Shown: one piece after another, positions 1 to 10,500 of the stretch
How the letters are laid out: every line of letters begins with the position of its first letter
Numbering within the stretch: position 1 is the stretch's first letter
NCBI GenBank assembly: GCA_023846275.1
Contig: CM043871.1
Location: 34,130,578 to 34,194,577, forward strand
DNA from: Vanilla planifolia
Taxonomy: Eukaryota > Streptophyta > Magnoliopsida > Asparagales > Orchidaceae
DNA: 64,000 bases
Reading direction: 5' to 3'
Notes under the pieces: model-generated
What the model was told of the DNA's origin: nothing
Seen by the model: only the letters and a program-made list of their open reading frames with translations
Database searches by the model: none
Position numbers and translations under genes: made by a program

Positions 1-310
1 TGGCCGAAGAGAGAAGATGTTAGTTAAGAGGAAATTGTAGACCTTGGCTATTGTCTGACTAACTAAAGCTTTGGCCTCGATCTACTTGGAGTAGTCAATG
101 GCAACTAAGAGGTGTCTGTGTCTGCCTTGAGCTATTGGGAATGGGTTGAGAAAGTCTATGCCCCACATCGAGAAGGGCCCAAAGACTATCATTCTCATTT
201 TCATCTAACTTTAGAGAAGATAGGGTTCCATTCTTAAGGTATGCTTTGAGGGGTTCAATCCAATAGAGAGGCTTCTTGACATTGGGGACCAGAGTCTTTA
301 TGGATTCAAT
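1..310 (-). pseudogene. Gypsy integrase core fragment with internal deletion
   Basis: Minus-strand translation of about 1-183 gives MWGIDFLNPFPIAQG followed by HLLVAIDYSK, a stop, then IEAKALV. This is the start of a Ty3/gypsy integrase core (usual form GID..GPFP...LVAIDYFTKWIEA). The stop replaces the usual Thr-Lys-Trp tryptophan. About 190-310 reads KPLYWIEPLKAYLKNGTL, the region normally found well before the integrase zinc finger. The HHCC zinc-binding stretch that should lie between them is missing, so an internal deletion near 183-195 is likely. The rest of the integrase lies left of the window. Confidence 0.8.
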
Positions 311-453
311 ACATGGCTTCTCGAGTGGAGGGAAGTCCCATCGAGGGTACCCCTTGTAAACTCGAGTGGAGGGAAGTCCCTCATTTTTCTCTTGAGGGAT
401 CTAAGTGAGGCTAACCCAATAAAATTCTTAGAATTCAAGCTAATGACATAAGT

Positions 454-760
454 TTAGAGTAGCAAATCCCTAGTCTTGAATAAGCCATTGACTTGGCTAA
501 CCACCAACAAAGAAGCACTAGAGTTAGCAAGGCGTTTGACTCCTAGCCCTATAGCAAACCTCAAGTTAGCAATTAAAGCTTTGTACACAGCCCTATAGCA
601 AACCTTAACTCCACCATTTAGCTTCACTAGTTTGGGACTTTGCAAGAAAAAGTCGATATCACAAGATTCTTGCCTCAAGGTTCCGTCTACATATAACTTC
701 TAAATGGTTGATAGTTCAGGCTCGATTGTGAAAGAGCTCCCCTTTATTAGAAAATCAAAA
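454..760 (-). pseudogene. Gypsy RNase H domain remnant
   Basis: Minus-strand frame contains YKALIANLRFAIGLGVKRL and LVVSQVNGLFKTRD. These are the central helix and the following strand of the second RNase H domain of plant Tat-type gypsy elements (family form NEAEYEALIAGLRLA..LGVK.L...SDSQLVV.QVNG.YE..D). The usual SDSQ aspartate region reads NSSASL, so a catalytic Asp is lost. The domain removes the RNA strand of the RNA-DNA hybrid during reverse transcription. It lies between RT (higher coordinates) and integrase (lower), as expected. Confidence 0.82.
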
Positions 761-926
761 AAAAATTAGGACTTCAAGGAAGAGCCAGGGATGTAGACCA
801 TGTCAAACTCATTTAACTTGATGATCCATTTCTACAAGTTCTTGAGACTTCGATTGATTAGAAAATGCGCTATAGCGGCATATCTGTGACAACATTAACA
901 ATGCGAGCTTGGAAGTGTTGTAGTCG

Positions 927-1700
927 TCAAGCAAACATGAGTTGAGCAAGTGTTAGCTTCTCAAGTGGCTTGTACCTTGCCTCTGCATCCTTCAAGGTAC
1001 GAGAAACATAGTAAATTGGATGTTGAGTATCTTTCTTTTCTTGGAAAAAGAAAGAGCTAATAGCCAAACTAGAGGTTGCAAGACAGACAAATAAGAATTT
1101 GCAAGGTATTGGAATGCTTAATGTGGGGTTGATTAAGACAGAAATTGAGCTCTTGAAAGGCCTTCTCACATTTCTCGGGCCACTAAAGCCTGGATTTATT
1201 GCAAATGGGTTTGAAAAACGGTTGAACCTTCACCCCCCTCCGCCCCGATCTAAAGATGAAGCGACCAAGTCCCACAATATCTCTGGCAAGGCATTGAACG
1301 TCTATAAGAGTCATCGAAGAGGGCATGCTAAGACGATTCTTAATACTGTCTAGATTTACCTGGATTTCAACTCTCGAAATCACGTATTTGAGGATCTTTC
1401 CCGAGGAGGCATCAAAGGTGCACTTTGAGGTGTTGAGTTCAAGGTTGAACTTTCCACAAAGTCTTAAAAGTCTCCTATAGATTTTGTAGTTGTGCCTAGA
1501 ATGACATGTTCTTCATCAAGAGGTCATGTATGTTGGCCTCAAGGTTTCAATGTTTGGTTTCTGAATACGACAATTATTTCTTAAGTTACTCGAAAGTTCT
1601 TGAGGGCAAAAGGAATGATAGAAAGTCCCAAAGCCGATGATGAACGAGGTCTTCTCTCATCTTCTTTGGCAATTTTGATTTGAAGATACCCTCAAGATGC
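927..1700 (-). pseudogene. Gypsy reverse transcriptase plus RT-linked RNase H remnant
   Basis: Several minus-strand pieces in different frames make up this region. About 1,600-1,690 gives EKTSFIIGFGTF, matching the RT motif EKTAFIT..GTY. About 1,440-1,540 corresponds to the VYVDDMLVKS...HL.DL.ETF segment but is badly decayed. 1,183-1,383 gives NLDSIKNRLSMPSSMTLIDVQ then GLGRFI, the RT connection. 927-1,169 ends YYVSRTLKDAEARYKPLEKL, the start of the RT-linked RNase H domain. In-frame stops and shifts break the frame several times. No functional product is possible. Confidence 0.88.
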
Positions 1701-1985
1701 GCCTAGGAAGAAAACTATTGAGTCCACAAGGTTGTCAATCTGAGATAGAGGGTATGAATCTTTTTTTATTGGAATGCTTGGTATCAAAGGAATCCATGCA
1801 AATGTTACACTTGCTACTATTTTTTCTTCATGAGGACCACATTTACTAGCCACATAGGATAAAAGACTAGGATGATGAAATTGGCCTAAAAAAACTTGGA
1901 TTTCTCTGAATTGTTGCTGGCTTTTCAATACTTTAACCTTTGCTTATTTTTTCTAACAATTGAGCCTCGTGATTGATGTTAAATG

Positions 1986-2470
1986 TTATGTTGTGTTGAT
2001 GGAACTTTTGTTAAGAAACCAGATTGTTGATAATACTAGCTTGAGCATGGTTTTCATTGTATTCACATACCACCATCTCGAATAGAGGAAATACCCTATA
2101 CCATGACCACAACCATTGAGGTATTGAACTTGAGGTATAGCTGCAATATTCATTACTACCATCTTGAATATGTTCATAATTGGTCTTCTTAAGATGGTAT
2201 TGCAAGAGGATGGAGCATCAACAACTATGAAGTTGGTTATTTGCATGTCAATACAAGAGGAATTTCCCATTGATAGGGTAGAGCAATCATAAGCTTTGTC
2301 TTCATCTATTCTCCTAAAAAACCTAAGAGTCACCCAATAGTCGGGAGAATTAAGGCTCTAACTGACACCGATCTTGCCAAAGGCATCAAGGAAAAGAATG
2401 CCTAAAAAATTCCTGATGTCAAAAAGCATTTGGTGAAAAGATCGATTATAGTCATCAAACTCGAGACAAC
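1986..2470 (-). pseudogene. Gypsy aspartic protease region remnant
   Basis: Minus-strand frame 1,986-2,333 contains FIVVDAPSSCNTILRRPIMN, the C-terminal half of the retropepsin-like protease of plant gypsy elements (family form F.VVD.PS.YNAILGRP.LN). The GRP glycine is replaced by Arg. The N-terminal catalytic DxG segment is not recognisable upstream. The position between gag and RT fits. Confidence 0.75.
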
Positions 2471-2739
2471 TATGGTCTTAGCATAGAGATTTCAAAGGGT
2501 GGCATATCCTTACTTTTGAAGGATACAAAGCATGGTACTCTCATCAAGCTATCACATTAACTGCCAATGTCTTATCTGAGGACTTCAAGATGGAGTTTTT
2601 GGAATAAGACTATCTTCCTCTATAGATAACATAGATTATTTTGATAGGGGCCTTGCCATTGTCCTTGAGAACTAGTGGCAAGGCCTTGTCATCCCTTTTA
2701 GCTCCAGATAAGACAAAAAGGCTTAGATCATTTGATTAG

Positions 2740-2920
2740 AAACAAATGTTGGCTTGGATTTCTTCACCCAATACTCCTAAAGGAAACCCTCCTTTAGCAA
2801 CCTCTCAATTAATGCTTTTAGAGTCTTGCAGATTGAGGTAATGTGGCCATAATTCTCATTGAACTTGTAGAACTTTGCCTTATCTCAATTATTACAAAAA
2901 AGTGGATATGGCTTTTAGAA
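2740..2920 (-). pseudogene. Gypsy gag C-terminal zinc-finger-like segment
   Basis: The minus strand gives FNENYGHITSICKTLKALIE followed by RLLKEGFL. This matches the C(x)2FH..YGH.T..C..LK..IE.LI..G.L motif near the gag C terminus of Tat-type elements. The spacing of His and Cys is kept, but the first Cys pair is not clear. Only this short motif is confidently gag. The DNA from here to about 4.0 kb is probably the rest of gag and leader but is not recognisable. Confidence 0.65.
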
Positions 2921-3999
2921 CAAACCTTCCTTTTTCATTGTCACCAGAATTTCTTTAGGCAACTCGTTTAATTGAGCATTGAAGTGCAGGGTTTGATAGC
3001 CTCAAGGGTGGTGATCCTCTCAAGATTGAGGTAAGACCTTAAAAGAGCTATATCTTTTTTGCCTACTATTGAGGGATTTAGAGGCAAGGATGCCTTCCTG
3101 GTCAGGCAAAAAAGAATTCCACAGTGATAAACATATAACCCTATTAATAAGGATTTCTACAAAGATCGAGGAGGGTAGTAGATGAGGAGTTTTTGGAATT
3201 CCCCAAGTTGGAGCGAGCTAATGAGCATTGTTCAAGTAAGACAAGTCTTCCTAGTCACCTTCTTGAGTGGGTTCATGAAGCATTGGAGGAAAGCTCCAAG
3301 TAAGAACTACTTCAAGTTGATGATAGACACAAAGACCCTTTTGGGTTTGATGCAACTGGCAAAAGAGACGAAGAACTATCACTTGAATTGGTCAGAGGAA
3401 ACAGAATAGGTTGCAGCTTCCAAAACCACTTAGAGATGGCTTCCTTAACGAGTGGAAAAGACATTGCAATTGACATGTCAAGGTATGACATACAAAGAGA
3501 CGATAGTCCCAAATTCTCAGAGAAAGATGCATGAGTCCATGTTATCATAAAAAAATAAGGAGTTTAGTAACTAGGGTTTTGGAGAGAACGATGTTGAGAT
3601 GATGTCCTTAGAGATGGGAGAAGCCTCTTCGATGACATGCGGGTTATACCCTTATGCCCAAAGTAAGCGGAATTCCTTCCTTGAGGAGCATTGAGGAAGG
3701 GAGCTTGGGGCACATCAACAAGTCGAGGGCAAAACAAAGCTTCAAATGGATGAAAGCTAGAGGGACTTGCACCATAAGACATCTATGGAGTGCTTGCAAG
3801 ATGAAGGTATGGAATATTACATGGAAGATTTCTGGATGTGGAGGCCAAGTGACTGGGTTCAAGTGTAGCAAGAAGAGACATGAGGGACCTTTGAAAGGGC
3901 TTTAGTGACATCTCTATCGAGGAAGTGGTTAAACTGGCTCTAAGTTGCTCCATAACAAGTGTATGAAGAGTGGACAGTATCTTGAAGAAATGTTCCATT

Positions 4000-4900
4000 T
4001 GTTATTGGAAAAGATGGAAGGGGCTAGTGGAGGATGAACGTTAGGGGTGAGAGACATGAGAGGGTTGGGACATTGTAGTAATCTCTATAACTTCTTAGTT
4101 GTGGGGCTTTCCTTTAGAAAAGAATGTTGAGCCCTCTTGAATCTCCATTTCGACTTACCTTTCAATTCCCACAAACAACACTAAAAAAGTTGTCGTAGAA
4201 ATTGGAATTAAAAAAATTAGATAAAAGCTTACTCTTATAAGAGAATTCAGAGGGTGTGACCATAATCTTAAAAAAAAGGGAGAGCTAGATCCTCATAGGT
4301 TGATGATCACTCCAAGAAAATGTATAGCCATTAGAGTGATAGATGCGTCATTGCTTTCCTTGGCTCATAAGAGATATTTTCACATTAATAACTTAACTAT
4401 TCATAAGCATGGGGGGAGTTACTACCATTTCCTAGGGAGTTATTGTTACCTTGTCTTAAGTGTACAAACCATAGCATGTATAGGATTAATGCCATTGCAG
4501 GTAGTTCTAAGGTCTCCTTGATGTTGGTTCATGAACAAATGTGTGGAGGAGTCTAAAGAGGAATCCTTGTAAAGTTGAACTAGAATAACTTGACTTAAAG
4601 ACCATAGACCCCAACGACTAAGCATCAAGCGAACATCTTGGGGAGCCAAAACCTTGAGCATTGGCTTTAAATGCTAGCTTCAAGCACTAGGCTTGAGCAT
4701 TGTCCTTGAGTAGTAGTCTTAAGCACTTGGCTTTAAGATTTTGGCTCTTCGCAAATGCTTGCCACATGGTTGATTTCTAGATCGATGGTTGCAATTAGCA
4801 TCTTCATATAACTTCTTTGGGAAGAAGCACTGTTAACTTCCATGCTCATCTTTGAAGCCAATGTCATGGAGTTGATCCTTGGGTCTTATAGCATCCACAA
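4000..4900. other. Unassigned stretch between gypsy and LINE remnants
   Basis: No gene, exon or recognisable transposon domain was found here on either strand. Only short frames occur (for example 4,300-4,521 plus and 4,446-4,661 minus), with no family resemblance. It may hold the decayed 5' part of the LINE that becomes recognisable at about 4.9 kb. Confidence 0.4.
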
Positions 4901-6640
4901 TCAAGGGTTGCTGACTTATGTTATAGTGCAATTTTCCTTACAAAATCATTGCCAAGATTCTTATTAAGAGAATGCAACCTAGAATTCCAAAGATAATTCA
5001 TGCTTCCAGAGCTTCTTTCCTCTGATGCACACTTTCGATGGATAAAATCTGATTGACAATTGAGCTCACGAATAAATTTAGCTCTGTGTAATCCAAAAAA
5101 CTTGCATTTTGGGTGAAGAATGACATACTAAAGTGTATAATTCAATGGACAGAAAAGTATTGTACCACAAATTTGCTAAGAAAGGATTCTCTCGAATATT
5201 AATAAGTTGGATTAAAATACGTGCCTCATTTCTCCTCATTTCTCTTAGATGCATCATTGAGGGATACATAGTGGATTTAGGTGGCCTAGAAAGGGATGTC
5301 CATTATCTCCAATTCTCTAAATATTGTCAAACACCCAATATTTTATGATACGTAAAGAATCCATTGGAACAAAAAATTAGAGTCTAAATATCCGAAGTAA
5401 CCTAGTACTAATGTAATTTTCATGGAGAATTTCATGATTTTTGGTAAGATTGGTAAGACTATTCTCCTGTCCTTAAGATCTATATGATTGAGAAGCTTTA
5501 CTTAATTTCGCTCTTGAAGTCAACTAGCTAAAGAGTTCAATGATTTTCTCAAGTGAGACCAAGAATAACAAATTTTAGCAAAGCTCATTGGTTTCTCTGT
5601 TAGTGCACTTCCACTTATTTACTTGGTCTTGCTCTTTCCTTAAAAAGGATCAATGCAGCAAATACTAATCCTATTGCAAAGATTTTAAAGTAAAGCTAGT
5701 GGTTGGATAAACATCTTCTTTCCATTGCAACTAGTTTTTAACTTGTGAAAACCACTATCATGGGTATGCTACACTTTGAAGCCATACCTTTTCTATCCCA
5801 AAACAAATTTTGAACAAAATAAATATTATTTATTCCTAGTTTGTAATGCGTAGGAACACTGATAAGAAATGGATCACCAATGCTTGGCAAGACAATTGCT
5901 CCCCAAATTATCTTGGGGAGATATGTGTATCTGATGCATTCTGTATTAACAAAGCATGCATTATGCTGGTAGGTCTGAGGATTCTACTCTAAATCCGTAT
6001 GGATGGACTAGATGCAAAACAAATATCTTATTGCTATGGCCTGAAGGGGCCTTCTAGAAAAGGGGATTCTTCTTATTGGAAAACCTTTCTAGTGACAACT
6101 AAGGATCACATTAGGGACTATGAAAACCTATGCTCATATATTTCCTCAAAACTAGTTTCTTCCAGAAACACAACCATTGAAACATATTTATAATTTGCTT
6201 GGCTCAACTGATGCAAAACTTGACATAATGCTCACATATGGATGATTGTTCATGATAAACTCAAACTTCCAAATAATGGCCAGATGGGCCTTGAAACCCA
6301 TACCATTTGTTCTCTTTGGGAGAACTCCCTACAATCACATGACCAACTCCTTTTTGGTATTTACTTAAGTAGGAGCATCCTTAGAAATCTCAACCTAGGT
6401 AGTGAATAGGCCTATTCTCTCCAAAAAGTTACAAAATTCTTCAAAACTTTACTTACAACGTCCAAGAAAAAAATTGCATTATGCACGCTTGTCTACCACA
6501 TTTAGAGGGAAAGAAATGCAAGAATCTTCTAAGGAAAACCTATGCCTTTGGAGATTGTACCAACAAATATCAAAGTTGACTTCACTATAATCCTCCATTA
6601 GTGGACCTTAGCTCTTTTATGACAAACTCATACAGGCTTG
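4900..6640 (+). mobile_element. Decayed LINE ORF2 (RT to C-terminal domain)
   Basis: Plus-strand frames give, in order: PYKIIAKILIKRMQPRIPKI at about 4,935-4,995 (RT fingers; family form NV.YKIIAK.LA.RL...LP.II), a decayed palm at 5,100-5,350 (FAKKGFSRILISWIK, then RKGCPLSPIL in another frame), a thumb-like stretch at about 5,690-5,850, the zinc-binding region at 6,230-6,390 (IVHDKLKLPNNGQMG...CSLWENSLQSHDQLLF) and at about 6,480-6,590 the motif RERNARIF then GKPMPLE. That order is diagnostic of plant L1-type ORF2. Stops and frame changes are frequent. It is a different, more AT-rich and older family than the LINEs at 42-64 kb. No poly(A) tail or target duplication was recognised. Confidence 0.82.
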
Positions 6641-7334
6641 GTGCAAATTTTAGTTCAAGGTCTACTTTGCATCTTCTCCACATGCACTGCAGAATCCTCT
6701 AGAAGCACCTTCCTTTCTTCTTGCTTTGACAAAATATCCAACAAACAATGCATTGCCCAATGTACCATATGTCCAATCGGTCCATTTTCTATTTTATTTT
6801 GCCTTTGGATGGCCCTCTAAAGGTTCTTTTTTGATGTAATGATCCTTTAGACGACCAATGTTTAGGTTCAAAAAACTTTTCCAGGCAATCCAAATCCATA
6901 TCATGTGAAAATTTATTTTTCTCTATTTATGGAAGAAAATGTAACAATGATTAGTAATATTAACATCTACATGTAAAAGAAATCATGCCAACTCTCTCTG
7001 TGGAATTATGGTTTGTTAATGTTGTTAGTATAAAGAAAATCACACTTTGGGAATCAGAAGAACGGGAAATATTCAGACTCTCAAAAAACACGTTACACTA
7101 TGCTTACTTATCTAAGAGACAAAAGTTGATCCAAGAAAAGGATTAATACATAGCTATGCATATCACGATCACCATCATGAAGAAGTTTACAAACCCTTTA
7201 AAAATAATAAATGTAATTAAATAAATCGTTAACAGTAGCGACAGGCACAAGTAGATAAGGAAACCAACACATCACAGAATGGAGAAACACAGTAAAGAGG
7301 CCAACTAAAAAGGAAAACATAGACTATAATTTAC
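6640..7334. other. Intron-like stretch, nothing recognised
   Basis: This should be the start of the intron after exon 7,335-7,524, whose donor reads ATG|gtaaat. I looked on the minus strand for the next metalloprotease exon (expected to start with residues like YYAQVAGLYYG) and did not find it between 1 and 7,334. No other gene seen. Confidence 0.6.
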
Positions 7335-7524
7335 CATATTCATTCAGATAATCTATCAGTAGTCGTGTAAAGATATCAGTGAGGACTGCTGCTTCAGGTG
7401 ACTGGCTTGACAATGGGCAGTTGAACTCTATTTTCACATAGGCTTTAGGAGTGAAGAACATAGTATCAGGCTTGTACCATAATTTTGAAAACGGAGATTT
7501 CCTTAGTAGACTTGGATATCTAAC
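7335..7524 (-). CDS. Metalloprotease exon (last in window): LWYKPDTMFFTPKAYV
   Basis: 190 bp: 63 codons plus one base, so the next intron is phase 1. Acceptor aaaaccag; donor ATG|gtaaat. It contains LLRKSPFSKLWYKPDTMFF, TPKAYVKIEFNCPL and AAVLTDIFTRLLIDYLNEY. These are the start of domain 3, the first of the two non-catalytic domains of the C-terminal half. The G left at the end fits GCN for the Ala that follows NEY in the family. The following exon is not in the window. Confidence 0.95.
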
Positions 7525-10500
7525 CTGGTTTTAATGTTTGCAATATTATACATAGTTCCAAAAACGTAGACAAAAGAAGGAAGTTAAACATCAACAAAAA
7601 ACTGCACATGATATTTGCCTTGTCTGAAACTTGCTTTATTGTTAGATCAGTTGCAATGAACATATTGGGAATAGGAAGATGCAATTTTTCCTTTGGAGCT
7701 TTTTCTGTCCATACCTACAAGAAGACATACATTGAGACAACAATTATCCTTAAACAGGTTCCAAGACAACAAGGGAACAGAGCTACAAATATCTCATAGC
7801 AATTTTCAATGAAAAATTTGGGTTGAGTTTAATAATCAACCTGAATGGTGGATGGTGTTATTTTTTGAACAGAATATTTGGTTCCATACCAAGGCTCAAC
7901 TAAATCGGTAATCCCTTCAAATGTTTTGGATTCCCAAAATATTCTGAAATGAAAGAGAAAATTAATAGCATGACCAAATTACAAGATCTTACAAAATATC
8001 AAATGATATGCCAAGATCTGATCTAATAAACAAGAATTTACCACTTCGATGTAATTTTAGATAAGTCAACCAAGAGCTTAACACTCACAGAGCTAGCTAA
8101 CTCAGCTAAAAAGTAGTATAATAACATAAAAAAATCATAACACCATTAATGCATGCTCTCTGCTAATCTTAGCATCTGATTTTATACATAACCAAATTGA
8201 TGCGTTTAAAACAACAAAAGATTCCTCAGGGAAATCCAGGAATCAGTTACACAGGCAAGCTGTCTCATTGAGTAAAATACCCGAACAGAAGCTCAGAGAT
8301 GGAATTCAGAAGCAATAGGACTGAAAAAAGTTCAAGGTGCCTGAACACCAGTATTTCATGCCAACTGGCAAAAACAAATTAATTGGAAGCCCAGTTCTAC
8401 CTACAGATTGACAAGACCTGATAAAAAAAAAATGAAAATGAACAAAAACTATTTATTATTCAGTGTGCTTTCTGAGTATCAAAGTTTCAACTGTAGCTAA
8501 GTAAAGGATGCTCTTATAACTGGGAAAAAAAGGATAGTCACTTTGGCTTGACCATATACATAGATTGGTCTCTCAAGTTTCTAGAATAAGCAAATAATTG
8601 TCTCACATTTGTCCTTTGTTACAGGTAGGCCCCTGTGTTTTGTTGCAGTGGGCTGATTGGAACATGGTGACATTGCTGTTCAAAGAAGCCGAATGGGGAT
8701 ATGATAAGGGTTAAAGTGGTCACAGGAATAATTGATTTGGGGTAAGATGACGGTATATGTCCAATGGAAGAACAAGAAAGATAAGGTTTTGCATCCAATC
8801 ACAATCCATTTAGATTTGGAGGAACATCTCCACCTTTGGACTAGATTGTCTAGAAGAAAGGGGAGCAGAAATCCACTTCCACACAAAGTGATGTAGAAAA
8901 GATTGTATCAATAAGATCATTACAAGGCACAATTTATAAGACTTCATCCAATCCATCCAGGCTGAATAAGAGCACAAATTCAAACAAGAAAGGTCAACGA
9001 ACATACTTAAGAAATTCCAATTCACATAATGGGTAATGTAGATCAGTTAGATATTTTATGAAAAACGTAACATATCCCTAAGCCACCAAAATTAAGCGTC
9101 AATTTATGTAAAACGAAGTCATGAGGTCCACTTTTGTGGAGATTAACAACTAGATTCAAATTCAAAGATATGCCTATAACCTTTAGAGATCTATTTATAT
9201 CTCTTAGTTTTCTTTATTAATTTAAATGTTTAGGATTTTCATCAGAAGTTTTACTTTAAATTCAACTATTTAGGATTTGGATTAATTTTCTTTATCTTTT
9301 ATTTATCTTTAGTATATCATTTGGTTTTGTAGATGCTGAGAATCGATTAGTGTGGTGTCCATACAAGAGAATGGGTGAATTGTGAAAATAAAAAATTCAA
9401 TTGATAAAGTATAGTAATACGAAAGATTTTTATAAATCTTAATGGCTCTTATAAACTTGTTTTAAAAAAATTTGTTAATGTTGAAAATCTATTATGTGTG
9501 TGTAAATAAATAAAAACATATAATCAATTTTCAAGTGGTTCGATCCAAAATGTTAGGCTTAAACTAAAACTATTCTCTTTCATCAAAAGAACTTTAAGGG
9601 TAAAACCATACAAAGGGTCAGAGGACTGAAAAAACATTGCCAAAAGACTCCATAATAACTAGCCCAGAAGTATCAGTAACATCAAGTTAGAGGACCCTAT
9701 AAAAACGATAAAAAAATCAATTAAAAATCAAATACAAAATCCAAACAAATGACACAAAATATACAATAAAAAGCTCTAGTACAAGAGTCTTATAATCTAA
9801 CACAATTTAATTCAAGAGACATACTAAAATATGATAAAACAATATAGAAGAGATATTCACATGAACTCAATGCTCTACTAGAAAGAATGTTATAAAAATA
9901 ACTTCAAGATGATAAACAACTTAGCTCAATGTATGAATTAATATGAAAGAAAATATAGATAGAATAAGATTAACGCTCAAATCCCATGACTTACTGTTCC
10001 CTTCTTTATGCAAGAATAACTTTTCAAGCGAATTCTATTTAATAATTGATAACTGAACATTAGTATTTGTTGTAAAATGTTGAAGTATAATGTCCAAAAG
10101 AAGGGTGAATTATACAACTTCTAAAGTTTAAGCCAACTCAAAAATCTCAATTAATTTTGCAATAGAAGATTTTAATATCCTTAAACTTGTTGGCTTATAT
10201 AACACTTTCTTTTATAAGATATCGTTAAGCCTTACAAAATTTATTATGTTACGAAGCAAGTATAAAAAAAATATAAGAGATTCAAGGTAGTTTGATCCAA
10301 ACTCGAATTTACATTTATCCCCTACCAAATGACTAAGCAACAACACTAAAACAGTTACTTAATAAAAGTCTACATCATCGATTTAATAAAAACAAACAAC
10401 ACCAGGTTGAAAAAAGACTATAATATTGGCATAATAAAAGCCTGTAGTATTGGCACAATAAAAGCCTACAATCATCGTCTTAATAAAATCTTACAAACAA

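Larger units (their letters stand above)
1..4000 (-). mobile_element. Decayed Ty3/gypsy (Tat-like) retrotransposon, partial
   Basis: Read on the minus strand, the pieces come in the order gag, protease, reverse transcriptase, RNase H, integrase, which is the Ty3/gypsy order. No LTR was recognised, and the element continues past the left edge. Every domain is interrupted by stops or frameshifts, so this is an old inactive copy. The wording of the RNase H segments (YVSRTLKDAEARYKPLEK; LRFAIGLGVKRL) is typical of plant Tat-type elements. The gag-side limit is uncertain: about 3.1-4.0 kb has only short minus-strand frames that I could not match to a domain. It probably sits in the intron downstream of the metalloprotease exons, because the gene has not ended by 7,335. 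Confidence 0.85.

Noticed and set aside
1..7334. Downstream metalloprotease exons
   Set aside because: Expected text such as YYAQVAGLYYG and RTIEQLGY was not found. The stretch is covered by gypsy and LINE remnants instead.
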